Shown here: positions 55,847-64,000 of the stretch, piece by piece
How positions within the stretch are numbered: the stretch's first letter is position 1
Layout: every line of letters begins with the position of its first letter
Source of the DNA: Lucinisca nassula
Lineage: Eukaryota > Mollusca > Bivalvia > Lucinida > Lucinidae
Assembly: GCA_963580285.1 (NCBI GenBank)
Contig: OY757020.1
Coordinates: 101,869,497 to 101,933,496 of the forward strand
Reading direction: 5' to 3'
DNA length: 64,000 nt
Translations under genes and position numbers: made by a program
Notes under the pieces: model-generated
The model's input: the letters and a program-made list of their open reading frames with translations, nothing else
The model's database searches: none
What the model was told of the DNA's origin: nothing

Positions 55847-57214
55847 TGGGCCTTGTGGTTTCAGAGAAGAACATTTTAAAGACTTTCCCTACATAAGCCT
55901 ATGTAAAACCAAAGGGCCCCGGGGCGGGGGCATTTTTGGCCCTAGGGCTATAATTTAAACAATCTTGATAGAGGTCCACTAGATGAAGCTTCACACCAAA
56001 TATCAAAGAACTGGGCCTTGCGGTTTCAGAGAAGAAGATTTTTTAAAGATTTTCCCTATATAAGCCTATGTAAAACCAAAGGCCCCTGGGGCGGTGGCAT
56101 TTTTGGCCCCAGGGCTATAATTTGAACAATCTTGGTAGAGGTCCACTAGATGAAGCTTCAAACCAAATATCAAAGACCTGGACTTTGTGGTTTCAGAGAA
56201 GAAGATTTTTAAAGATTTTCCTATATAAGCTTATGTAAAACCAAAGGCCCTCGGGGCAGGGGCATTTTTGGCCCCAGAGCTATAATTTGAACAATCTGGA
56301 TAGAGGTCCGCTAGATGAAGCTTCACACCAAATATCAAAGACTTAGGCCTTGTGGTTTCAGAGAAGACGATTTTTTAAAGATTTTCCCTATATAAGCCTA
56401 TGTAAAACCAAAGGCCCCCCGGGGCGGGGGCCTTTTTGGCCCCAGGACTATAATTTAAACAATCTTGGTAGAGGTCAACTAGATGAAGCTTCATACCAAA
56501 TATTAAAGACCTGGGCCTTGTGGTTTTAGAGAAGAAGATTTTTAAGTATTTTCCCTATATAAGCCTATGTAAAACCAAAGGGCCCCGGGGCGGGGGCATT
56601 TTTGGCCCTAGGGCTATAATTTGAACAATCTTAATAGAGGTCCACTAGATGAAGCTTGGTACCAAATATCAAAGACCTGGGCCTTGCGGTTTCAGAGGAG
56701 AAGATTTTCCCTATATAAGCCTATGTAAAACCAAAGGCCCCCGGGGCAGGGGCATTTTTGGCCCAAGGGCTGTAATTTTAACAATCTTGGTAGAGGTCCA
56801 CTAGATAAAGCGTCATACCAAATATCAAAGACCTGGGCCTTGTGGTTTCAGAGAAGAAGATTTTTAAAGATTTTCCCTATATAAGCCTATGTAAAACCAA
56901 AGGCCCCGGGGCGGGGGCATTTTTGGCCCTAGGGCTGTAATATGAACAATCTTGATAGAGGTCCACTAGATGAAGCTTCACACCAAATATCAAAGACTTG
57001 GGCCTTGCGGTTTCACGAGAAGATTTTTAAAGATTTTCCCTATATAAGCCTATGTAAACCCGAAGGCCCCCCGGGGCGGGGGTATTTTTGGCCCCAGGGC
57101 TTTCATTTGAACAATCTTGGTAGAGGTCCACAAGATGAAGCTTGGTACCAAATATCAAAGACCTGGGCCTTGTGGTTTAAGAGAAGAAGATTTTTAAAGA
57201 TTTTCCCTATATAA

Positions 57215-57254
57215 AGTAGAAGTAAAACAAAGATCAGGAATTGATACAATTAAC
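57215..57254 (-). mobile_element. R1 micro-insertion (40 bp) with target-site duplication
   Basis: Only the constant 40 bp of R1 (AGTAGAAGTAAAACAAAGAT and the next 20 bp), flanked by a perfect 12-bp direct repeat, ttccctatataa, at 57203-57214 and 57255-57266 in P7. This shows the constant end is where reverse transcription starts, so R1 is a retroposon whose 3' end is the AGTAGAAG side (complement). Confidence 0.88.
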
Positions 57255-57510
57255 TTCCCTATATAAGCCTACGTAAAACCAAAGGCCCTCGGGGCAGGGG
57301 CATTTTTGGCCCCAGGGCTATAATTTGAACAATCTTGATAAAGGTCCACCAGATGAAGCTTCACACCAAATATCAATGACTTGGGCCTTGCGGTTTCAGA
57401 GAAGAAGAGTTTTAAAGATTTTCCCATATAAGCCTATGTAAAACCAAAGGCCCCTGGGGCGGGGGCATTTTTGGCGTCAGGGTTATAATTTGAACAATCT
57501 TGGTAGAGGT

Positions 57511-58661
57511 TGATGATGATGATTTCGTGTTTAACGACGCGTCAACCCTCTTTGTGGGTCATAAGCGTCAAACGGTTAATGGATAAACGGCATGAATAAT
57601 TATGATGATATTAAAAGTAAAAAGTCAGAATGATGATGTATAAAAATCTGAAACAGTTAAATCTTATGAAAAAGACCAATTTCTTTTAAGAATAAAATAA
57701 TATTATCAACAGGTACATCTCGAAACAGTTGTTGCAAAGTGTCAGCTTTGAAATATAAAATACGTGAGGGTGAAAAGTCAACACAGTCAATTAAGTTATG
57801 TTTCACAGTGAATGGCTGATCACAACCTACACAAGAAGGCTGATCATCACCATTAAAAATATAAGAATGAGTAACTCTAGTATGGCCGATGCGCAGTCGT
57901 GTTAATACTACGTCCTCTTTTCTGGAAAACTGTGGAGGAGAGCATTTTGTACTAACGACAGGTTTAATGGCATGGAGTTTGTTATTTATTGCACGGTCCC
58001 ATTCGCCTTGCCATTCCGACAAGATGTATCTGTTGATAAATGGTTTAAAATTATTAAAGGGAATTTTAAAAACAGATGGATCAAGATTGAGCGATTCCTT
58101 TGCTTTCTTGTCAGCATATTCATTGCCGACAATGCCAATATGGCTCGGAAGCCAACAAAACAAGATTTGGTGTGTTTTAGAAATTTCATAATGTTTTTCG
58201 ATCAATTTTTGAATTTGAGGATTTTTAGATGATGAATGGTCTAAAGCCTTAAGCACAGAAAGTGAATCAGAAAATATAATTGCTTTTTGAATTATTGAAG
58301 AACTGATAAAATCTAAAGCTAGGTCTATTGCTTTGGCTTCAGCTGTAAAAATAGATGAACCATCTGGAAGGCGCATGGTTTTGTGCGTATCTTTAGAAAC
58401 AAACGCACAACCAACTTTATCTCCTTCTTTGGAACCATCAGTATAGACTTGCTGGTATTCATTGTAACGTGACTGCAGTACCTGGAAGTTTTGTTTGAGA
58501 AGTATCGGATTTGATTCGGATTTTCTGCCATCATGCAAGTCGAACAGAATAGAAAGTTGTTTAATACACCAAGATGGAACTTCGGCGGTTTCATGTTTTT
58601 GAATATTTTTAAGGTCGATGCCTGAATTTTCTAGCAGTGGTAAAATTAGTAATCCAAAAGG
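57511..58661 (-). pseudogene. 5'-truncated L copy L-G (minus strand)
   Basis: Minus-strand L fragment from PFGLLILPLLENSGID in ORF2 to the 3' UTR and (ATC)n tail at 57511. The frame 58538-57657 is open through RNase H (YTDGS, LPSHIGIVGNEYAD) and the C-terminal CVGC..H..C motif. It follows directly, in the same direction, the tail of L-H, like the L-B2 and L-B3 arrangement. Confidence 0.9.
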
Positions 58662-59940
58662 GTTGATGATGATTTCGTGTTTAACGACGCGTCAACCCTC
58701 TTGGTGGGTCATAAGCGTCAGTCTGTTAATGGTTAAACGGCATAAATAATTATGATGATATTAAAAGTAACAAGTCAGAATGATAATGTATAAAAATCTG
58801 AAACAGTTAAATCTTATGAAAAAGACCAATTTCTTTTAAGAATAAAATAATGTTATCAACAGGTACATCTCGAAACAGTTGTTGCAAAGTGTCAGCTTTG
58901 AAATATAAAATACGTGAGGGTGAAAAGTCAACACAGTCAATTAAGATAAGTTTCACAGTGAATGGCTGATCACAACCTACACAAGAAGGCTGATCATCAC
59001 CATTAAAAATATAAGAATGAGTAACTCTAGTATGGCCGATGCGCAGTCGTGTTAATACTACGTCCTCTTTTCTGGAAAACTGTGGAGGAGAGCATTTTGT
59101 ACAAACGACAGGTTTAATGGCATGGAGTTTGTTTTTTATTGCACGGTCCCATTCGCCTTGCCATTCCGACAAGATGTATCTATTGATAAATGGTTTAAAA
59201 TTATTAAAAGGAATTTTAAAAACAGATGGATCAAGATTGAGCGATTCCTTTGCTTTCTTGTCAGCATATTCATTGCCGACAATGCCAATATGGCTCGGAA
59301 GCCAACAAAACAAGATTTGGTGTGTTTTAGAAATTTCATGATGTTTTTCGATCAATTTTTGAATTTGAGGATTTTTAGATGATGAATGGTCTAAAGCCTT
59401 AAGCACAGAAAGTGAATCAGAAAATATAATTGCTTTTTGAATTGTTGAAGAACTGATAAAATCTAAAGCTAGGTCTATTGCTTTGGCTTCAGCTGTAAAA
59501 ATAGATGAACCATCTGGAAGGCGCATGGTTTTGTGCGTATCTTTAGAAACATACGCACAACCAACTTTATCTCCTTCTTTGGAACCATCAGTATAGACTT
59601 GCTGGTAATCATCGTAACGTGATTGCAGTACCTGAAAGTTTTGTTTGAGAAGTATCGGATTTGATTCGGATTTTTTGCCATCATGTAAGTCGAACAGAAT
59701 AGAAGGTTGTTTAATACACCAAGATGGAACTTCGGCGGTTTCATGTTTTTGAATATTTTTAAGGTCGATACCTGAATTTTCCAGCAGTGGTAAAATACGT
59801 AATCCAAAAGGTTTAATTGCTGTGGGTTTAGTTTCATACCTATCTACAAATTGAGGTCGAAATGAAATTTTGGATGCCGGGTTAGATGGATTTGCAGCAA
59901 GTCTAATAGCATACTGAAGAGAAAGTTTCTCTCTGCGCGA
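58662..59940 (-). pseudogene. 5'-truncated L copy L-H (minus strand)
   Basis: Minus-strand L fragment whose ORF2 part starts at SRREKLSLQYAIRLAANP and is open to the stop at 58807, with RNase H and the C-terminal CCHC intact, then a full 3' UTR and tail. The apparent longer frame beginning at 60027 is a fusion with antisense 5' UTR of L-I and is not a natural gene start. It ends abruptly at TCTCTGCGCGA, where L-I begins. Confidence 0.9.
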
Positions 59941-60490
59941 CCCCCAGGTATTAGACTTCCTGCCTTGCCGTGGCCCTGGGGGCTCAATTCCCACTGGGCA
60001 CATTGCCGCTGTGGTCTCTGTGCCCACTGGGAAGAGCTAAAGGAAGTACCACCCGTTTGCCGTGGGTGGCGTCCTGTAAGCCGGAAGAAGGGATCCTGGA
60101 GGTTGAGGGTTACCTGAGGTGGCGGTGCTTCAGGTACCCAACACGCCTCTTTGGCCTGGCTTTTCAGTGTAGACGGGTGGCCGTGCGGTCCGGCACGGTC
60201 AATCGGCTGGTCGCGCCGAGCCCTAGAGATACCGCTTTGCTTTCTCTTCAACTCTTTTTGTATCTTTCCTGATACCAACCATATGCCCATTTACCTTACC
60301 CTTTTCTGTCTTTTTATCTCTAGAAGGCGGTGGCTAAACGGATCAATCGTGTAGGCATTTTGTTTATGCGAGTATATCTCACGTGTATCTCTAACACCTG
60401 CGAGTTGGATAACCACTCCATTATGGTGTTCCCTTGTAGGGCTCCACGGAGGGCGGAGACCACTTGGGACGAAACTAGAATTTTTTCCTT

Positions 60491-61852
60491 ATGCCTCATG
60501 GAAAAAAAAATAACCGCACCCACGCATCTAAACGTAAGAAAGACGAGGATTCATCCGAAACGGATGATCCCAGTCACCAATCTAGTCAACAGTCTAGTCA
60601 ACAGTCTAGTCAGCAGTCTGAAGCACCTAAGATTTTAAATTTTCCACGCTTCTTGGTTATGACATCAGTCGAGGAAACTCGCACTGTGTCAAGTTTATCG
60701 CCTTTTGTTATTGAAAAGAGCATAATGTCCATTGCCGGACACCCAAAAAGCATCAAAAAGCTTAAGTCAGGTGATCTCCTCCTGGAAGTAGAGAGAGAAC
60801 AGCAGGTTAAAAGCCTGCTTGGTACCACAAAGCTCTTTGATCTCAAGGTCAAGGTGTCTCTGCACAATACACTCAATTCGTGTAAAGGTGTCATCCGCAG
60901 CCCAGAGCTACGTCCTTGCACCGATGCAGAGATAATTGACAACTTGAGATCTGAGGGCGTCATTGCAGTACGTAACATCCAAGTTCGTAGAGATGGTGTA
61001 TTGAAGCCAACAGGTACTTACGTGTTGACCTTTAATACACCAGTTCTGCCCAAGAAAATCAAAGTAGCATATCTTTCGGTTAACGTAGAGGTATATATAC
61101 CAAACCCTCTCAGATGTTACTCATGTCAGGTTTTTGGCCACCACGAAAGCAGATGTCAGAAGAAACAACTTTGTCCAAACTGTGGTAAAGACAAACATGT
61201 TGATAATCATCAACACTGTAAGAATGAGGCCAAATGCATCAATTGTGGTGGCAATCATGCTGTTTTCTCTCGAGATTGTCCGGCATGGAAAAAAGAAAAA
61301 GAAATACTCACTGTAAAATACCAAAGAGCGATAACCTTCCCAGAAGCGCGGAAAATTGTTGAGGATCGAAACGCAACACCAACCACCAGTTACGCCAGCA
61401 TCACAAAGGGTGCTGGTGTAAAAGTGTCAAGCTCCGCAACACAGACTGTTGATTCATACATAGCTGAACTGAAAAAATCTGGTGCATGGAGTAAATCCAC
61501 TCCAGCGCCACAAAGTTCAACCAAGTTACCAAATGGCGCAATCCAGGTTACTTCGGATCGGTCGACAGCGACCGTACCGAAGCCAGCGCCGCATGTAAAA
61601 GAGAAACTCGACTGCGGTCGAACTAATAAGGGATCGGAAGATCCGAAAAAGCAATTGTCTCTAAAACAAACAGACAGACAACGTAAAATGGAAAGAGACA
61701 ATATAAAATTTCAGAACAGATTCGGATCTTTGAGTGACAGTGATATGGAGTTTGAAGCTCCATCATCACCAAGTAGCAATAACAGATCGAGGTCTGCAAC
61801 ACCACGAGCTGGTGGTAGCAGATCTATATCACCAATTGCAGCTCCAATATAG
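60491..61852 (+). CDS. L-I ORF1: LINE nucleocapsid-like CCHC protein
   Basis: 453 residues, intact. It has the same plan as the ORF1 at 36635: basic N-terminus, SSQQSSQQ stretch, globular region and three CCHC-type knuckles (CYSCQVFGHHESRC, CPNCGKDKH..C, CINCGGNHAVFSRDC). It differs from the L-E protein at many sites (for example EVEREQQVKSLLGTTKLFDL) and is closer to the L-A ORF1 relic, so at least two ORF1 lineages coexist. The stop is 25 bases before ORF2. Confidence 0.95.
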   Translation: MPHGKKNNRTHASKRKKDEDSSETDDPSHQSSQQSSQQSSQQSEAPKILNFPRFLVMTSVEETRTVSSLSPFVIEKSIMSIAGHPKSIKKLKSGDLLLEVEREQQVKSLLGTTKLFDLKVKVSLHNTLNSCKGVIRSPELRPCTDAEIIDNLRSEGVIAVRNIQVRRDGVLKPTGTYVLTFNTPVLPKKIKVAYLSVNVEVYIPNPLRCYSCQVFGHHESRCQKKQLCPNCGKDKHVDNHQHCKNEAKCINCGGNHAVFSRDCPAWKKEKEILTVKYQRAITFPEARKIVEDRNATPTTSYASITKGAGVKVSSSATQTVDSYIAELKKSGAWSKSTPAPQSSTKLPNGAIQVTSDRSTATVPKPAPHVKEKLDCGRTNKGSEDPKKQLSLKQTDRQRKMERDNIKFQNRFGSLSDSDMEFEAPSSPSSNNRSRSATPRAGGSRSISPIAAPI

Positions 61853-61877
61853 TTTCTAGTCTTAATCTCTTCATAAA

Positions 61878-64000
61878 ATGGATTTAAAACACAAAATAAT
61901 ACAATGGAATTGTCGAGGTCTTAAATCAAATTATAACGAACTGTTATTACTTATTTCGTTATTAAACCCATCGGTTTTTTGTTTGCAAGAAACTTTTTTA
62001 AAAACTGATGACAACATTGATGTCAGGGGTTTCAATACATACAACTATATCTATTCTGATGGTAACAAACCATCTGGTGGCAGTTCAATTTTTGTTAAAT
62101 CATGTTTACCACAAAGAGAGATCAAATTAAAAACAGACCTACAAGCTGTGGCAGTGTCAGTTTCTCTGGATAAAGAAACTACAATTTGTTCTCTATATAT
62201 CCCTCCCTCATTTTCTTTAAAGCCCGAACAGCTTGACACATTGCTGAGTCAACTTCCATCGCCATATCTTTTAGTTGGCGACTTCAATGGTCACAATATT
62301 CTATGGGGCTGTAAAGATATCAATAACAGAGGAGCACTTGTCGAAGATTTTATTGCAAAGAGCGATCTTTGCTTGATGAATGATAAATCTTATACTTACC
62401 TTCACCCTGCGACAGGTCATTTGTCTTCTTTAGATCTCTCTTTGTGTCACCCATCTCTCTTCTTGGACTATGACTGGTCTGTTCATGATGATCAGTGCGG
62501 AAGTGATCACTTCCCTGTTATAATTGAGAGTGTAAACGAACCAGATGAGGACTGTAACCAGAAATGGAAAATGAATAAAGCCGACTGGGAATTATTCCAT
62601 AATTTATGTGAAGAAGAGTTATCAATTAATCATTTTAATGAATCATCCGACATTGTTTCTGATTTCACAGATACACTTATTAACATATCAGAACAATGCA
62701 TTCCAAAGACCTCCACAAATACTAAGAAAAGCAAGCCTTGGTTTAATAATGACTGTAAAGAAGCTATTAAAAAGCGTAAACAGGCTCTAAATAAGTTCTG
62801 CAAAAGTCCCACTTCAGAAAAGCTCAACGACGTAAAAGTTTTTAGAGCTAAAGCTCGGCGAACAATCCGAGCTTCCAAACGAAAGTCATGGAGAGAATAT
62901 GTCTCCAAATTGAACTATAAAACCCCCATTAAAAAGGTTTGGGATATGGTACGAAAAATTTCAGGAAAAACAAAGTCTTCTAGTTTTACACATTTAAATA
63001 CTGAATTTGACACAATAGCTTCAACAAAAAAAGATATTTCAGATACTCTTGGGCACACATTCTTGAGAAATTCATCACCACGTAATTATTCTGACACTTT
63101 TAGAAATTTCAAAAAGGACCAAGAGAAAAGAAATCTAAACTTTAAACCCCTTAATCACGAAGAATACAACAAACCTTTTAACTTATCCGAACTCGTTGAA
63201 GCCATTGAAAAATCACATGATACGGCAACCGGCCCCGATGAAATTCATTATCAGATGCTTAAGCATCTGCCAAAAAGTTCTCTTACAACACTTTTAGATA
63301 TCTTTAATAATATTTGGGAAACGGGGGTCTGTCCTGAGAGCTGGCGTGTAGCTACAGTTGTACCAATTCCGAAACCAGGGAAAGATCATGCAGAACCTAC
63401 AAATTATCGTCCGATAGCTTTGACAAGTTGTTTGTGTAAAACATTGGAGAGAATGATAAACAAGAGATTAGTCTGGTACTTAGAGTCCAACAACCTCATT
63501 TCAGAATATCAATCGGGCTTTCGTTCGGAACGTAGTACCAATGACAATTTAATGAGACTAGAAACATTTATACGAGATGCTTTTATTAACAAAGAACACG
63601 TAGTAGCTGTCTTTTTCGACTTGGAGAAAGCATATGATACAACATGGCGTTATGGAATATTGAAAGATCTACATAACATTGGCTTAAGAGGAAAACTTCC
63701 CAGTTTTATTGAAAGCTTTTTAGGGGAGCGCATGTTTCAGGTGCGTGTGGGGTCTACCGTGTCAGATTTCTATGATCAAGAACAGGGTGTCCCACAGGGT
63801 AGTATTCTTTCAACTACGCTATTTAACATCAAAATAAACAATATTGTACAATGTTTGGACGACAAAACTGATTGTTCATTGTATGTTGATGATTTTTGTA
63901 TATGTTACCGTTCAAAAAATATGAAAACAATTGAACGAAAGTTACAACAAAATTTAAAAAGAATAGAAGAATGGACTGATAAAAATGGTTTCAAGTTCTC
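61878..64000 (+). CDS. L-I ORF2 (partial): endonuclease and RT, cut by window end
   Basis: Open from ATG 61878 to the last base (~707 codons). It carries the complete endonuclease (QET, GDFNGHN, SLDLSL, GSDHFP) and the RT through FFDLEKAYD, GVPQGS and YVDDF. Spacing is identical to the intact ORF2 at 38062 (constant offset 23816), so no indel is present. The RNase H half lies outside the window. Confidence 0.93.
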   Translation, partial: MDLKHKIIQWNCRGLKSNYNELLLLISLLNPSVFCLQETFLKTDDNIDVRGFNTYNYIYSDGNKPSGGSSIFVKSCLPQREIKLKTDLQAVAVSVSLDKETTICSLYIPPSFSLKPEQLDTLLSQLPSPYLLVGDFNGHNILWGCKDINNRGALVEDFIAKSDLCLMNDKSYTYLHPATGHLSSLDLSLCHPSLFLDYDWSVHDDQCGSDHFPVIIESVNEPDEDCNQKWKMNKADWELFHNLCEEELSINHFNESSDIVSDFTDTLINISEQCIPKTSTNTKKSKPWFNNDCKEAIKKRKQALNKFCKSPTSEKLNDVKVFRAKARRTIRASKRKSWREYVSKLNYKTPIKKVWDMVRKISGKTKSSSFTHLNTEFDTIASTKKDISDTLGHTFLRNSSPRNYSDTFRNFKKDQEKRNLNFKPLNHEEYNKPFNLSELVEAIEKSHDTATGPDEIHYQMLKHLPKSSLTTLLDIFNNIWETGVCPESWRVATVVPIPKPGKDHAEPTNYRPIALTSCLCKTLERMINKRLVWYLESNNLISEYQSGFRSERSTNDNLMRLETFIRDAFINKEHVVAVFFDLEKAYDTTWRYGILKDLHNIGLRGKLPSFIESFLGERMFQVRVGSTVSDFYDQEQGVPQGSILSTTLFNIKINNIVQCLDDKTDCSLYVDDFCICYRSKNMKTIERKLQQNLKRIEEWTDKNGFKF

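Larger units (their letters stand above)
54373..57510 (-). mobile_element. Pearl/Helentron-like element P7, inverted relative to P5
   Basis: Opens CAAGAGGGCCATGATGGCCC then TGGATCGCTCACCTGATCC, the counterpart of the P1 right end. About 15 units follow in reverse orientation to P5, with ACCAAATATCAAAGACCTGG as landmark at spacings of 156-168 bp (for example 56163, 56328, 56496, 56662, 56818). Two R1 copies are nested. The far end is cut by minus-strand LINE fragment L-G at 57511. Confidence 0.7.
59941..64000 (+). mobile_element. L LINE copy L-I, full 5' end, runs off the window
   Basis: Starts exactly at CCCCCAGG, head-to-head with L-H. It has a complete 5' UTR (59941-60490), an intact ORF1 and an ORF2 that stays open to the window end with no length difference from L-E over 2.1 kb. 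It is a second candidate for a functional element; its 3' half is not visible. Confidence 0.93.

Noticed and set aside
57889..58232. Recurring ~100- and 86-codon frames antisense to RNase H in every L copy
   Set aside because: They are shadows of the conserved ORF2 codons and have no independent support.
58807..60027. A 406-codon minus-strand fusion protein
   Set aside because: Its first ~28 codons are antisense 5' UTR of L-I joined by chance to the L-H fragment; the junction is a transposon boundary.

Overview
The window is eukaryotic nuclear DNA made almost entirely of nested transposable elements. It shows no operons, ribosome-binding sites or bacterial gene packing. The elements suggest a bivalve mollusc: a non-LTR retrotransposon with an (ATC)n tail, MITE/Helitron-like 'pearl' elements carrying ~160-bp internal tandem units, CCGTCCGTCCGT-rich element heads, and tRNA-type SINEs. 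The species cannot be read from the sequence, and the bivalve call rests on general knowledge of such repeats.

The dominant family, called L here, is a ~5.8-kb I-superfamily-like LINE. It has a GC-rich ~550-bp 5' UTR beginning CCCCCAGG. ORF1 (~460 aa) has a Ser/Gln-rich N-terminus and three CCHC-type knuckles. ORF2 (1228 aa) carries an AP-endonuclease, a reverse transcriptase (YVDD), an RNase H and a C-terminal CCHC motif. The 3' UTR is ~145 bp and ends in (ATC)n.

Copies in order: L0, a 3' fragment (862-1098); L-A (1638-8307), broken by two foreign insertions; L-B (15264-21880) followed head-to-tail by 3' fragments L-B2 and L-B3, all within one target-site duplication; L-C (28150-33680), old and decayed; L-D (35853-48774), a host copy split by L-E (36085-41893, both ORFs intact) and by L-F (42757-48536, nearly full length, broken ORFs); L-G and L-H (57511-59940), minus-strand 3' fragments; and L-I (59941-window end), ORF1 intact and ORF2 open as far as the window reaches. 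ORF1 should bind the element RNA, ORF2 should nick the target and prime cDNA synthesis there, and the shared 3' end should be what ORF2 recognises.

Other families: R1, a second retroposed family with one fixed end and variable truncation at the other; S1, a ~300-bp SINE-like retroposon whose 3' end resembles that of L; one tRNA-like SINE; several pearl/Helentron-like elements (P1-P7) with ~160-bp internal units; two short inverted-repeat MITEs; a pyrimidine minisatellite and a TGCA/CA microsatellite.

Traces of host-type genes are few. A Myb/SANT-like gene on the minus strand is split by a 2.9-kb pearl element (8865-9386 and 12249-12400). Leucine-rich-repeat exons lie on the minus strand at 50481-51670, a possible terminal exon at 49169-49402, and a decayed 12-residue-repeat reading frame at 34330-34590. 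The rest is AT-rich spacer or unrecognised sequence.
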